64,000 bases of DNA. Source: Paenibacillus mellifer (GTDB lineage Bacteria; Bacillota; Bacilli; Paenibacillales; Paenibacillaceae). Below are positions 42,244 through 50,947 of this stretch, piece by piece. The stretch covers positions 372,001 through 436,000 of the forward strand of contig NZ_JALPRK010000001.1 of the NCBI RefSeq assembly GCF_023195895.1. The letters run 5' to 3'. Numbering within the stretch: the first letter of the stretch is position 1; every line of letters starts with the position of its first letter. The notes under the pieces were generated by a model. The model ran no database searches. It was not told where the DNA came from and saw only the letters and a program-made list of their open reading frames with translations. A program made the position numbers and the translations under genes.

Positions 42244-43935
42244 TTAAATACGGAACTTTGCAATCGATTCCTGCAGCGACAACGCCTGTTCATGCAGCGA
42301 ACGTACCGTGCGAGCGTGGCTTTCCATTTCGCTGAGTTGCTGCTGCGAATAATTGGCGATTTGCTCCATGTTCGCCAACGATTTGGCGGTAATGTTCGCC
42401 GACTCCTCAACGGAAGCGGTCACTTCCTCGGTACCGGCGGACACCTCCTGTGTGGATGCAGAGACGGATTGGATCGTCAAGTTGACGTTCTGAATGAGCT
42501 CCGTCAATTGTTCGAAGGCTTGTCCGGCTTGCTTCACGCGCTCGGTACCAGAGACGATCTCCTCGCTGGCTCGTTGCATCGCGCTGACAGAATTCTCCGA
42601 CTCTTCCCGGATGCTGAGCAGGTTCTCCCCGATTTCCTCCATCGCCAGGCGGGATTGCTCGGCCAGCTTGCGGACTTCCTCGGCTACGACAGCAAATCCT
42701 TTCCCGTGCTCCCCGGCCCGTGCGGCTTCGATCGCTGCGTTGAGCGCCAGAATATTAATCTGCTTCGTGATTTCCGTAATCGTCCCCACAACGTTCGAAA
42801 TCGATTCGGAACGGTCGTTCAAGGTGCGAATATGCTCAAGGGTCCGGTTGGCCGCATCCTCTACGTTCTGCATTTGCATCACAGCCGTCTGCGCCAACGT
42901 ATTGCCGGTTCCAGCTTCATCGGCAGCTTGTCCGATCCGTTCGGTGACTTCGCCGGACGAAGCGGCGATATGCTGCACGCCTTGCGAAATTTCTTCCATG
43001 GCCCGGGCGTTTTCAGCTGCGGCGGAGGCAATCGTGATGCTGCCAGCCTCGATTTCCCGTGTGGCTGCACTCGAACGCGAAATCAAATCCTCAAACGTTG
43101 TAACCGATCGAGACAAATCTTCCGAGCCGCCTACGACCGCATGAGACGTTTCCATGACGGCGGCGAACATATCCTTAAGCTGGTTGGTCATTGTCCGGAA
43201 GCTGCCGGCAAGTTGGGCTACTTCGTCATTCCCCTTCACTTCGATCGTTTGACGGAAATCGCCGCCGGCCATTTTCTCCGTAATCGCCACCAGTTTCTTG
43301 ATCGGTTTCGTGATCCGCGTACTGACAAAGTATGCCGCCGCCATCCCCGCGATAATGACAAGCAGGGTGATCCCGATACATATGTATAAAATTTGGTCCT
43401 TCTTCTGATCGATGAAGGTGGCATCCAGACCTACGGCCAACATCGCTTTGCTGCCGGGAATTGCGATAAAAGCTGTTTTGTGCGAACCGAATTCGTCAGA
43501 ATATAACTCGCTGATTTGTACCCCGCCTTTGGATGCTTCGGACATGGCCGGTTGGAGGTCCAGCTTGTCGCCCGGTTTCATGCCGGAATTCTCGTTCGTG
43601 GCCAAAACGGTAGCACCATCCTCCTGAATCTGAAGCAGATAAGCGGTGCTCAGGTTAAAGTCCTTGGCACTCTTCGTCAAATACGTCTCCACCGTGAAGC
43701 GTGAATTATCTTTGCCGCTGAGCAATTGCAGGGATTGGGTCGTATCCAGTCGTTTGAAGATGTCCTGGGTACTGGTCTGCAACACTTTGTCAAACTGCGG
43801 CAGCACATTCTGGTCAATAATCCCCATAGAAATGTTATAAAAGCTGACACTAAACAAAAGAGATGATACGACAATGATCACCGCATAGGTACTCATCAGT
43901 CTGCGGCTTATGGAGCGATTAATGACCTTGAACAC
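42244..43935 (-). CDS. Methyl-accepting chemotaxis protein
   Basis: This 563-residue receptor has an N-terminal helix ([21 protein letters not shown]), a ~150-residue extracytoplasmic Cache-type sensor ([39 protein letters not shown]), a second helix ([23 protein letters not shown]), HAMP (~205-260) and the MCP signalling tip [33 protein letters not shown] (~395-427), which is canonical. It should report a small-molecule signal to CheA. It stands alone with a terminator at its 3' side; no chemotaxis genes adjoin it. Confidence 0.94.
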   Translation of the reverse strand: MFKVINRSISRRLMSTYAVIIVVSSLLFSVSFYNISMGIIDQNVLPQFDKVLQTSTQDIFKRLDTTQSLQLLSGKDNSRFTVETYLTKSAKDFNLSTAYLLQIQEDGATVLATNENSGMKPGDKLDLQPAMSEASKGGVQISELYSDEFGSHKTAFIAIPGSKAMLAVGLDATFIDQKKDQILYICIGITLLVIIAGMAAAYFVSTRITKPIKKLVAITEKMAGGDFRQTIEVKGNDEVAQLAGSFRTMTNQLKDMFAAVMETSHAVVGGSEDLSRSVTTFEDLISRSSAATREIEAGSITIASAAAENARAMEEISQGVQHIAASSGEVTERIGQAADEAGTGNTLAQTAVMQMQNVEDAANRTLEHIRTLNDRSESISNVVGTITEITKQINILALNAAIEAARAGEHGKGFAVVAEEVRKLAEQSRLAMEEIGENLLSIREESENSVSAMQRASEEIVSGTERVKQAGQAFEQLTELIQNVNLTIQSVSASTQEVSAGTEEVTASVEESANITAKSLANMEQIANYSQQQLSEMESHARTVRSLHEQALSLQESIAKFRI

Positions 43936-44054
43936 GAAAATCCTCTCCGTTCCCCTTAAATAATGGATTTATATCGATGCATGGATCGAACCTGCGGTCT
44001 CTCTTTTTTAACCAATGGTTCATAAGTATCATTTTATAGGAAAAAACGTCCGTT

Positions 44055-44087
44055 GAAAACGAAAAAGTCGTACTTTTTTTGGTTTTC
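44055..44087. other. Inverted repeat upstream of the chemoreceptor gene
   Basis: GAAAAC-G-AAAAAGT (44055-44067) and ACTTTTTTT-G-GTTTTC (44072-44087) form an imperfect stem over a 4-nt loop, about 120 bp before the receptor start. It may be an operator or leader hairpin; on either strand the loop is followed by T-rich sequence. Confidence 0.35.
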
Positions 44088-44137
44088 GTAAGATCTTTCA
44101 TAAATACATACCTAAATCGATCGGAAAAAGTTGAAAA

Positions 44138-44178
44138 AAAGAGCCTTGCGACTCGTTTTTCGGATCGCAATGCTCTTT
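44138..44178 (-). terminator. Terminator of the Xaa-Pro peptidase gene
   Basis: On the minus strand AAAGAGCATTGCG ... CGCAAGGCTCTTT pairs with one mismatch and is followed by a TTTTTTT run (plus-strand A-run at 44134-44140). Confidence 0.8.
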
Positions 44179-44201
44179 ATCTATAAATGTAACATTCTAT
44201 G

Positions 44202-45287
44202 TTAGAGGTGGGTTAGCTGTTTGGGGTAAGTCGTTAGGACTTCTACGCCACTCGCGGTAACCAGAACATCATCTTCGATGCGGACCCCCCCGAGCCCTGG
44301 GACATAAACCCCCGGTTCAACGGTAAAGACGTTGCCCTCCGCCAGCAGCAGTTCGTTCTCTCCATGGACAGAAGGGAATTCGTGTACGTCGATCCCCAGC
44401 CCATGACCCAGCCGGTGGATAAAATAAGGTCCATAACCGGCGGCTTCGATGACCTCACGGGCGGCGCGATCGATCGAGGCGAAGGTGACGCCTGGCTTAA
44501 TGGCGGCGATCGCCGCTTCGTTGGCGGCAAGCACAGTTTCATAAATGCGAATCAGCTCGCCGGAGAGCTCTCCGACTCCAAAGGTACGGGTGATATCCGA
44601 AGCGTAGCCGTCTGCGTAAACGCCGATGTCAAACATGAGCAAGTCGCCGCGCCGGATCAACCGGTCGCCGGGAACCCCGTGCGGCAGTGCTGTTTTTTCA
44701 CCGGACAACACCATCGAGTCAAAGGAAGGACCGTCCGCGCCAAGCTTGCGGATCTGGTACTCCACTTCGGCGACGAGTTCACTTTCGCTTACGCCTTCCT
44801 TCACTTTCAGAAGCGATTGACTGAGCACCTGTTCGATTAAATGTACGGCATGTTTGATTTTGCCGACCTCTTCCGTACTTTTGCGAACCCGCATGTCACG
44901 GAGCCAGGGGCCGACATCCATATATCTCGAGAACGCCAGCTTCTCCTGCATCCGTTCGAAGTTGGCTACGGATACCTGCGCCTTCTCGAAGCCAAACGTG
45001 CCAAGCGCGCCTGTCAGTCGCTGATTCAGGAGGGCATAAGGATCGTCCGTATCGCCGTGAGTGAGGATCTCCGTAAGGTCGGTCGCTTCGCGGGCTGCCT
45101 CCTCATCGAGTGCCGGGACAACCAGGAAGGGTTCGCTTCCCGACTGAAGGACGGCGCCGAGGAAGCGTTCATGCGGATTGCTCAAGAAGCCGGTGAGGTA
45201 ATACACATGCTTGGGATCTGTAATTAGCAGCGTGCTGACGCCGGATTCGCGCATTTTGCGTTCTAATTCGGTCCATTTTTCATTCAT
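44202..45287 (-). CDS. M24-family Xaa-Pro peptidase
   Basis: The 361-residue cytosolic metallopeptidase has an N-terminal creatinase-like domain (LLITDPKHVYYLTGFLSNPHERF) and a C-terminal pita-bread domain with metal ligands in LMFDIGVYADGYASDITRTFG (two Asp), HRLGHGLGIDVHEFP (His), NVFTVEPGVYV (Glu) and GGVRIEDDVLVT (Glu). It cleaves X-Pro bonds in dipeptides or peptide N-termini. The start ATG 45287 (MNEKWTELERKM) has AAAGGAAG upstream; the frame extends 16 codons further without a ribosome binding site. Monocistronic and leftward, with a terminator. Confidence 0.93.
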   Translation of the reverse strand: MNEKWTELERKMRESGVSTLLITDPKHVYYLTGFLSNPHERFLGAVLQSGSEPFLVVPALDEEAAREATDLTEILTHGDTDDPYALLNQRLTGALGTFGFEKAQVSVANFERMQEKLAFSRYMDVGPWLRDMRVRKSTEEVGKIKHAVHLIEQVLSQSLLKVKEGVSESELVAEVEYQIRKLGADGPSFDSMVLSGEKTALPHGVPGDRLIRRGDLLMFDIGVYADGYASDITRTFGVGELSGELIRIYETVLAANEAAIAAIKPGVTFASIDRAAREVIEAAGYGPYFIHRLGHGLGIDVHEFPSVHGENELLLAEGNVFTVEPGVYVPGLGGVRIEDDVLVTASGVEVLTTYPKQLTHL

Positions 45288-45355
45288 TTTGAAAAAACTT
45301 CCTTTCATTCGATCTCTTGTTTCATTATAGAGCAAAGCGAATTATTATTAAAATG

Positions 45356-45412
45356 TTTACTTTTTAGATATTTTCAATAAAATAGGAAGAGGTCATGTAT
45401 TCAAATTTGAAT
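45356..45412 (+). promoter_or_regulatory. Promoter and candidate PadR operator for the MFS-padR operon
   Basis: TTTACT (45356-45361) and TAAAAT (45378-45383) are 16 bp apart. Just after the expected start point lies a perfect 14-bp palindrome, ATTCAAATTTGAAT (45399-45412). Since the operon encodes a PadR repressor, this is the most likely autoregulatory site. Confidence 0.55.
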
Positions 45413-45434
45413 AAGAAACAAAGGAGAGAAAATA

Positions 45435-46955
45435 TTGGCTACAGACAAGAAAGATCATACTCGCCTCATCCTGGTCGGACTGATGCTGGCGATTCTCATG
45501 TCGGCGATGGACAACACGATTGTGACGACGGCCATGGGGACGATTGTCGCCGATCTCGGCGGGATGGAACAATTCGTTTGGGTGACTTCAGCTTATATGG
45601 TTACTGTCATGGCAGGGACGCCGATTTTTGGCAAGCTGTCGGATATGTACGGTCGGAAACGCTTCTTCCTATTTGGCATCGTGATGTTCCTGTTGGGCTC
45701 CGTGCTCTGCGGCCTTGCCGGCAGCATTGTGCAGTTGAGCATCTTCCGGGCGATCCAGGGGATCGGCGGGGGCGCGCTGATGCCGATTGCGTTTACGATC
45801 ATTTACGATATCTTCCCGGTAGAGAAGCGCGGGAAAATGACCGGACTAATGGGCGCCGTATTTGGAACGTCCAGCATTTTCGGTCCGCTGCTGGGAGCCT
45901 TCATCACTGATGCGCTCAGCTGGCACTGGGTATTTTACATCAACGTGCCGATTGGAATCGTGTCTCTGGTGATGATCATTATCTACTATAAGGAGTCGCT
46001 CACGCATGCGAAGCAGCAGATCGACTGGGGTGGGGCGTTTACCTTGGTCGGAGCTGTGGTGTGCCTGATGTTTGCGCTGGAGCTTGGCGGCGAGAAATAC
46101 GCTTGGGATTCCGGCGTGATTTTGGGCTTATTTGCGGGATTCGCCGTGCTCTTCATCGCGTTCATGCTGCTCGAAACGAAAGCGCAAGAGCCGATTATTT
46201 CGTTTGATATGTTTAAAAATCGGCTTTACGCAACAAGCTGTTTGCTGGCTTTATTTTACGGGAGTGTATTTATCGTCGCTACGGTATACATCCCGATCTT
46301 CGTGCAAGGGGTATACGGCGGTTCTGCGACCAACTCCGGTATTATTCTGATGCCGATGATGATCGGCTCGGTGATCGGCAGTATGCTGGGCGGAATGATG
46401 GCTTCGCGTATTCCTTACCGCACGGTGATGGCCTTGTCGGTTGTCTGCTTCGTCGGCGGGATCTTTGCGCTTAGTACGTTAACAAACGATACGTCTCGTT
46501 TGCTGCTTACGGCTTACAGCATACTGACGGGCTTTGGCGTGGGGTTCTCCTTCTCGGTGCTCAGCATGGCGTCCGTGCATCACTTCGACATGCGGCAGCG
46601 TGGAGCGGCGACGTCAACGAACTCGTTTCTCCGCTCGCTGGGGATGACGCTAGGAATTACGATCTTTGGTATCGTGCAGCGTAACTTGATGTCGGGAGCA
46701 ATGACGGATGCGTTTGCCGGCATGGGACAAGGCGGGGCGAATTTCGGGGATACCCGGGAGGCGTTAAGTCCGGAGAAAAGAGCGCTGATTCCCCCAGAGA
46801 TTTTGGATAAAATCACGGAGGCGATGTCCTCTTCGATCGCCAATACCTTTATGTGGGCGCTGGTTCCGACCGTCTGCGCGGTGTTGGTCGTGATCGCGAT
46901 GCCGAAGGACCGGATCGAACGTATGACGGCCAAGCCTTCAAATCAGCAAGGTTAA
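45435..46955 (+). CDS. MFS multidrug transporter, DHA2 (14-helix) family
   Basis: The 506-residue exporter has 14 hydrophobic segments and DHA2 motifs: AMDNTIVTTAMGTIVADLGG in helix 1 (motif D1), GKLSDMYGRKRFFLFGI (motif A, ~65-81), RAIQGIGGGALMPIA (motif B) and the helix 5 GAVFGTSSIFGPLLGAF (motif C, antiporter signature). Proton-driven drug efflux is expected. TTG 45435 follows AAAGGAGAG. It is co-transcribed with the PadR regulator 6 bp downstream, a usual arrangement for inducible efflux. Confidence 0.93.
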   Translation: MATDKKDHTRLILVGLMLAILMSAMDNTIVTTAMGTIVADLGGMEQFVWVTSAYMVTVMAGTPIFGKLSDMYGRKRFFLFGIVMFLLGSVLCGLAGSIVQLSIFRAIQGIGGGALMPIAFTIIYDIFPVEKRGKMTGLMGAVFGTSSIFGPLLGAFITDALSWHWVFYINVPIGIVSLVMIIIYYKESLTHAKQQIDWGGAFTLVGAVVCLMFALELGGEKYAWDSGVILGLFAGFAVLFIAFMLLETKAQEPIISFDMFKNRLYATSCLLALFYGSVFIVATVYIPIFVQGVYGGSATNSGIILMPMMIGSVIGSMLGGMMASRIPYRTVMALSVVCFVGGIFALSTLTNDTSRLLLTAYSILTGFGVGFSFSVLSMASVHHFDMRQRGAATSTNSFLRSLGMTLGITIFGIVQRNLMSGAMTDAFAGMGQGGANFGDTREALSPEKRALIPPEILDKITEAMSSSIANTFMWALVPTVCAVLVVIAMPKDRIERMTAKPSNQQG

Positions 46956-46961
46956 GCGAAT

Positions 46962-47543
46962 ATGAAGGGGTTAGCTATTCGCCTCTGCATCCTGGGCTTG
47001 CTGCTTGAGGAGGATCAACATCCTTACGAGATGTTGATTCGCATCCGGGATCGCTTTCTCGATCAACACGGTAACTTTAAAATTGGCTCCCTGTATTACG
47101 CGGTCGACCAGTTAGCCAAAGCTGCGTATATCGAAGCGGTGGAGACCATCCAGACCGATGGACGTCCGGACAAGAAGGTTTACCGGATTACGGACAAAGG
47201 GCGGGGGTATTTTCACAAGTTGCTGGTCGACCGTTTTCAGGAGGAAGTGTCCGGTTATCATCCGCTGCATGTCGCTTTGGTGTTCGCTAGGCACGGGGAT
47301 CGTGACAAGGTAGCGGCTTTGCTAGAGGATCGCATCCGGGAAGCGGAACATCAGGTGAATTTGAGCTACCAGGTCTACGAAGAGCATCGCGGAATTGTGC
47401 CGCGGAGCGTACTGCACTTGATGGCCGGTCGCTACGAGCATGCCCGAACGGAGTTGGCCTGGCTGAAGCGACTTTATGCGGATGCCGAGGCTGGGCGGTT
47501 GGGCGACCGCGATCCGGCCGATTTGCTGGACGAAGAAGAATAA
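46962..47543 (+). CDS. PadR family transcriptional regulator
   Basis: The 193-residue regulator has a winged-helix PadR domain at residues 1-85 (IRLCILGLLLEEDQHPYEML, IGSLYYAVDQLAKAAYIEAVE, KVYRITDKGRGYFHKLL) and a C-terminal helical Vir_act_alpha_C-like region with dimerisation coiled coil. No clear Shine-Dalgarno precedes the ATG, so translation is probably coupled to the MFS gene, whose stop is 6 bp upstream. It likely represses the operon through the 45399 palindrome until a drug-like ligand binds. Confidence 0.92.
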   Translation: MKGLAIRLCILGLLLEEDQHPYEMLIRIRDRFLDQHGNFKIGSLYYAVDQLAKAAYIEAVETIQTDGRPDKKVYRITDKGRGYFHKLLVDRFQEEVSGYHPLHVALVFARHGDRDKVAALLEDRIREAEHQVNLSYQVYEEHRGIVPRSVLHLMAGRYEHARTELAWLKRLYADAEAGRLGDRDPADLLDEEE

Positions 47544-47544
47544 G

Positions 47545-47604
47545 AAACTCCCCCGGGGAGCGTAGGCGATTTTCGCTTACGTTCGTTCCCAGGGGAGTTT
47601 TTTC
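47545..47604 (+). terminator. Terminator after padR
   Basis: AAACTCCCC ... GGGGAGTTTTTT arms enclose an inner CGTAGGCGA/TTTCGCTTACG hairpin. It is a long double stem ending in a T-run directly after the stop codon. Confidence 0.85.
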
Positions 47605-47695
47605 GTTTATTCGAGGAGGAGGGTGTACGTTAGTTAGGAAATGTATAACTTGTTTCATCCTTCAACGGACAATGGACTGCCATCGATTGCGTCAG

Positions 47696-48667
47696 TCAGA
47701 CCCGCAGTTCCTTGACCAGACTCGGCGGTGTCCGGCCTTCCAGTGCGGCGACCAGGTTCTCGGCAGCTCGCATCGCCATCTGCCTGCGGGTCTGATCCGT
47801 CGCCGAACCGATATGCGGCAAGGTTACGACGTTGGGTAATTTCAGCAGCGGATGGTCCGGATCAATGGGTTCCTTTTCGAACACGTCGAGACCTGCGCCG
47901 TAGATTTGTCCGTTCTGCAAAGCGGCGGTCATCGCCTGCTCGTCAACGGTTGCCCCTCTCGAGGCGTTGACGAATACGGCTGTTGGCTTCATCAAGGCAA
48001 ATTCACGCGCACCGATCAGCTTGCGGGTTTCCGGTGTGAGCGGTGTGATCAGCACGATGAAATCCGCTTCTTGCAGCAAATCGTCTAAGGAGCAATAAAC
48101 GGCGCCCAGCTTGGCTTCGGCCTCCGGTTTGCGGCTGCGGTTGTGGTACAACACATCCATGCCGAAGCCAAATTGCCCTCGGTGGGCAACGGCTTCGCCG
48201 ATTTCACCCATCCCGATGATTCCCAGCTTCTTGTGGTGGACATCCAGCCCAAACAGGTTTTGGCCATCGCCGCGTTTCCATTGCCCGGCCTTGACGTATT
48301 TGTCCAGCTCGGATATCCGGCGGGCGACGTCCAGCATTAAGGCAAAGATAAGATCGGCGACCGTGTCGTTCAGGACGGCTGACGTGTTGGTGCCCATTAC
48401 ACCGCGGGCTTTCATCGCATCTAGATCAAAGTTGTTGTAGCCCACGCTGATATTGCTGACGACTTTTAATTTAGGCGCATGGTCCAGCAGCTCCTGATTA
48501 ATACTGCGGTCTGCGGTTAACAAGCCTTCCGCGTCGCTCAGACTGGCTAGCAGTTCGTCACGGCTCATCGGCTCGTCTCCATGCCATTTGCAGATTTCGC
48601 AATGCTCGGCAAGGTAACTCTCGACTTCCGGGGGGATCGGCCGGGAGATAAACACTTTCGGTTTCAT
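47696..48667 (-). CDS. D-isomer-specific 2-hydroxyacid dehydrogenase (glyoxylate/hydroxypyruvate reductase-like)
   Basis: The 323-residue NAD(P)-dependent enzyme has the dinucleotide motif LGIIGMGEIGEAVAHRGQFGFGMDVLYHNRS (~148-178), VNASRGATVDEQAM with catalytic Arg (~234), the Glu in DVFEKEPID (~263) and the catalytic His in LPHIGSAT (~283). NISVGYNNFDLDA is the substrate-loop signature of glyoxylate reductases (GyaR/GhrB). It lies 54 bp downstream of queF on the same strand, possibly on the same transcript, but there is no functional link to queuosine. Confidence 0.9.
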   Translation of the reverse strand: MKPKVFISRPIPPEVESYLAEHCEICKWHGDEPMSRDELLASLSDAEGLLTADRSINQELLDHAPKLKVVSNISVGYNNFDLDAMKARGVMGTNTSAVLNDTVADLIFALMLDVARRISELDKYVKAGQWKRGDGQNLFGLDVHHKKLGIIGMGEIGEAVAHRGQFGFGMDVLYHNRSRKPEAEAKLGAVYCSLDDLLQEADFIVLITPLTPETRKLIGAREFALMKPTAVFVNASRGATVDEQAMTAALQNGQIYGAGLDVFEKEPIDPDHPLLKLPNVVTLPHIGSATDQTRRQMAMRAAENLVAALEGRTPPSLVKELRV

Positions 48668-48721
48668 GATGTACTCCTCTCTCGAATGGGAAGGTCTGAA
48701 TGATTCAAGTCAAGGGATTGA

Positions 48722-49219
48722 TTAGCGGTTATCGATCTTCTCCGGATACATGTCGTGATTCATCAGGCGATGTTCAGCCATCGCTTCGTATTTGGTGCCG
48801 GGGCGTCCGTAATTGCAGTAGGGATCGATGGAAATGCCGCCGCGAGGGGTGAATTTGCCCCAAACCTCGATATACTTCGGCTCCATGAGCTTGATCAGAT
48901 CGTTCATGATGATGTTAACACAATCCTCGTGGAAATCACCGTGATTGCGGAAGCTGAACAGATACAGCTTGAGCGACTTGCTTTCCACCATTTTGATGTC
49001 AGGAATATAACTGATGTAGATGGTGGCGAAGTCCGGCTGTCCCGTGATCGGGCACAGGCTGGTGAATTCCGGACAGTTGAACTTTACAAAATAATCGCGG
49101 TACGGGTGCTTATTGTCAAAGCTCTCCAGCACCTCAGGCGCATAGTCAAAAGGATATTTCACACCCTGGTTGCCCAGCAGCGTGACGTCCTGCATTTCTT
49201 CGGGGTTTCTTCCGGCCAT
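48722..49219 (-). CDS. queF: NADPH-dependent 7-cyano-7-deazaguanine reductase
   Basis: The 165-residue unimodular QueF reduces preQ0 to preQ1 in queuosine synthesis. It has the catalytic Cys56 in [14 protein letters not shown] and D63 after it, the [19 protein letters not shown] substrate motif (~82-100) and the C-terminal [23 protein letters not shown] 49219 (MAGRNPEEM) has AAAGGAGGG upstream; the longer frame to 49285 is not needed. It is separated from queE by a 431-bp gap holding a repeat cluster, so it may need its own promoter. Confidence 0.95.
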   Translation of the reverse strand: MAGRNPEEMQDVTLLGNQGVKYPFDYAPEVLESFDNKHPYRDYFVKFNCPEFTSLCPITGQPDFATIYISYIPDIKMVESKSLKLYLFSFRNHGDFHEDCVNIIMNDLIKLMEPKYIEVWGKFTPRGGISIDPYCNYGRPGTKYEAMAEHRLMNHDMYPEKIDNR

Positions 49220-49304
49220 GGGAGGCCCTCCTTTTAATATATTCATTTCGCGTTGCTTGCGTCGCGTGTTGTGCTTTACGCTCAAAGCCTTTGGCGGATG
49301 ATTC

Positions 49305-49487
49305 TAACGGACCGTACAGCCCTTATTTGCCTATTTCCCGGTCATTTCCCGCTGTAACGGACTCCAGCGACCTTATTTGGCCCTAATCGCAGCTGATTTG
49401 CTGCGTTTCTACGAAATAAGGTCTCCTCAGTCCGTTAGAATCGGGGAATGCCCTCCGAGCGGCAAATAACGTCTCTGGAGTCCGTTA
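49305..49487. repeat. Four TAACGGAC-N8-CCTTATTT repeats, 50-bp period, two facing two
   Basis: Two direct units start at 49305 and 49355, and two inverted units (AAATAAGG/AAATAACG ... GTCCGTTA) lie at 49414-49437 and 49464-49487. Spacing inside each pair is exactly 50 bp. The 24-bp units have conserved 8-bp ends, with the middle often CCAGnGA-like. The group lies in the queE-queF gap; no coding potential is seen. Confidence 0.82.
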
Positions 49488-49521
49488 ACCGCAGGGAGGC
49501 GGCTTCGGTAGCTAGCGTAAC

Positions 49522-49576
49522 CCGAGACAGAGTAGCGGAGCGTAGCTGGAAGCTGTGTGAGCAACGGAGGTCTCGG
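49522..49576. other. Imperfect cruciform-like stem-loop in the queE-queF gap
   Basis: CCGAGAC (49522-49528) and GTCTCGG (49570-49576) form the outer stem, and CGTAGCT-GGA-AGCTGTG an inner hairpin with wobble pairs. It lies just after queE on the minus strand, but no T-run follows. It could be a 3' structure or a small interspersed element. Confidence 0.45.
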
Positions 49577-49650
49577 CTGAATTCAAAATTCGACGCCGCC
49601 TTTGTCTCTTCGAACTGCTTCGTGATCCAAGGTCGATTTTTGAACTACCG

Positions 49651-50460
49651 CTACACGCCGCGTTTGTTGCCCCAGACGAGGGCGTGGAGCTGCGGCAATA
49701 CCCGGACGTTGTTCAGGTCCGGCGTGGCGACTACTTTGTCTATCAACGCTTCGTAACGGCGCAGCAGGTCAGACGCATGCTCCTGGATGTCCATCCGTTT
49801 CACGTCCGGGTTGCCGACCTGCACATACATCGGCACAGCGGGATATCGGCTGTGCACTTGATTCGCATAATCCAGGTCGTCATCGTCGAACACGACGACT
49901 TTCAGGCTGACGGCGAGCGGGTGGGGGCGGGCGGCCAACCTGTCGACGATGTCGTCCAGAACGTCCCAGTCGGTGTCCATGCCCGAGCTTGGCGGCTTCG
50001 GGGACAACGTCACCTGGTCGACCGCGGCTAGCCACTCCTGCCAGCGCGAGCCTTGGGTTTCCACTGCGACGGCGATGCCTTCGGCATGGAGTACCTCGAC
50101 CAGGCCGACGAGCTGCGGCAGAAGGGCGGGGTTGCCGCCGGACAAGGTGACGTGGGCGAATCGGTCGCCCCCGATGTCGCGCAGCTCGCCGAGGATCTCG
50201 GCCGGGGTTAGGCGGCGGATCATGTCCTTCGCGCTGCCGTCCCAGGTAAAGGCCGAGTCGCACCAAGCGCAGCGGTAGTCGCAGCCGGCGGTGCGGACGA
50301 ACATCGTCTTTTGCCCGATGACCATGCCTTCGCCTTGTACGGTGGGGCCAAAGATCTCCAGGACGGGGATCGGCAGCTCGCGGGTTTCTCCAGTTCCTTG
50401 AACAGGCACGGATGACTCCGGTGCAATGAGCTGTGCAGAAGCAGAAGTCTCTTTACTCAT
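49651..50460 (-). CDS. queE: 7-carboxy-7-deazaguanine synthase
   Basis: The 269-residue radical SAM enzyme converts 6-carboxytetrahydropterin to 7-carboxy-7-deazaguanine. It has LEIFGPTVQGEGMVIGQKTMFVRTAGCDYRCAWCDSAFTWDG, including the Cys-x3-Cys-x2-Cys cluster in CDYRCAWC (~60-67), HVTLSGGNPALLPQL and KPPSSGMDTDW. ATG 50460 (MSKETSAS) is favoured; the frame extends 26 codons upstream into queD without a better signal. It overlaps queD by 8 bp, so queC-D-E are one transcript under the preQ1 riboswitch. Confidence 0.94.
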   Translation of the reverse strand: MSKETSASAQLIAPESSVPVQGTGETRELPIPVLEIFGPTVQGEGMVIGQKTMFVRTAGCDYRCAWCDSAFTWDGSAKDMIRRLTPAEILGELRDIGGDRFAHVTLSGGNPALLPQLVGLVEVLHAEGIAVAVETQGSRWQEWLAAVDQVTLSPKPPSSGMDTDWDVLDDIVDRLAARPHPLAVSLKVVVFDDDDLDYANQVHSRYPAVPMYVQVGNPDVKRMDIQEHASDLLRRYEALIDKVVATPDLNNVRVLPQLHALVWGNKRGV

Positions 50461-50947
50461 CCCGCATCCACTCCCGTCTTGCTTCGGCATAGCTGGTCGG
50501 CGTCTCGTAGAGGCGAACGAACTCCGTCCGGCCTTCAAGCGCCGGATTCCTGTAGGCTTCGGATTGCAGCGCCTCCTCCATCTTCTCGAACAGCCACACC
50601 ACCATATTCTCGGCGGTTGTGTTCATCGGCGGCAGCGTTTCATTAATATAACGGTGGTCCAGGTACTCTTCGATTTCGTTCTTCCAGATCTCCTTGATCG
50701 TTCCAAAATCAACGGTCATGCCGATTTCGTCCGGCCGACCGCTGATGCCGAACACCACTTTGTAGGTGTGGCCGTGCAAGTTCTTGCATTTACCGTCATA
50801 AGCATGTAAATGGTGCGCCGCATCAAAAGTGAACTCCTTGCTGACCAGCACCCGGCGGCGGTGGTAACGCAGCTGGTCTTGGCCAATGTCCTGGCCCAGC
50901 TTCTGCAACGCTTCAACGATGCGAAATTCTCCCGGTGTCCGGATCAT
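50453..50947 (-). CDS. queD: 6-carboxy-5,6,7,8-tetrahydropterin synthase
   Basis: The 164-residue QueD makes 6-carboxytetrahydropterin from dihydroneopterin triphosphate. Zinc ligands sit in [24 protein letters not shown] (~43-66), with the catalytic Cys54 before KNLHGH; the DFGTIKEI and ETPTSYAEA segments are also typical. The N-terminal ~30 residues ([15 protein letters not shown]...) extend beyond many homologues, but the ATG overlaps queC (ATGA), which supports this start. Confidence 0.94.
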   Translation of the reverse strand: MIRTPGEFRIVEALQKLGQDIGQDQLRYHRRRVLVSKEFTFDAAHHLHAYDGKCKNLHGHTYKVVFGISGRPDEIGMTVDFGTIKEIWKNEIEEYLDHRYINETLPPMNTTAENMVVWLFEKMEEALQSEAYRNPALEGRTEFVRLYETPTSYAEARREWMRDE

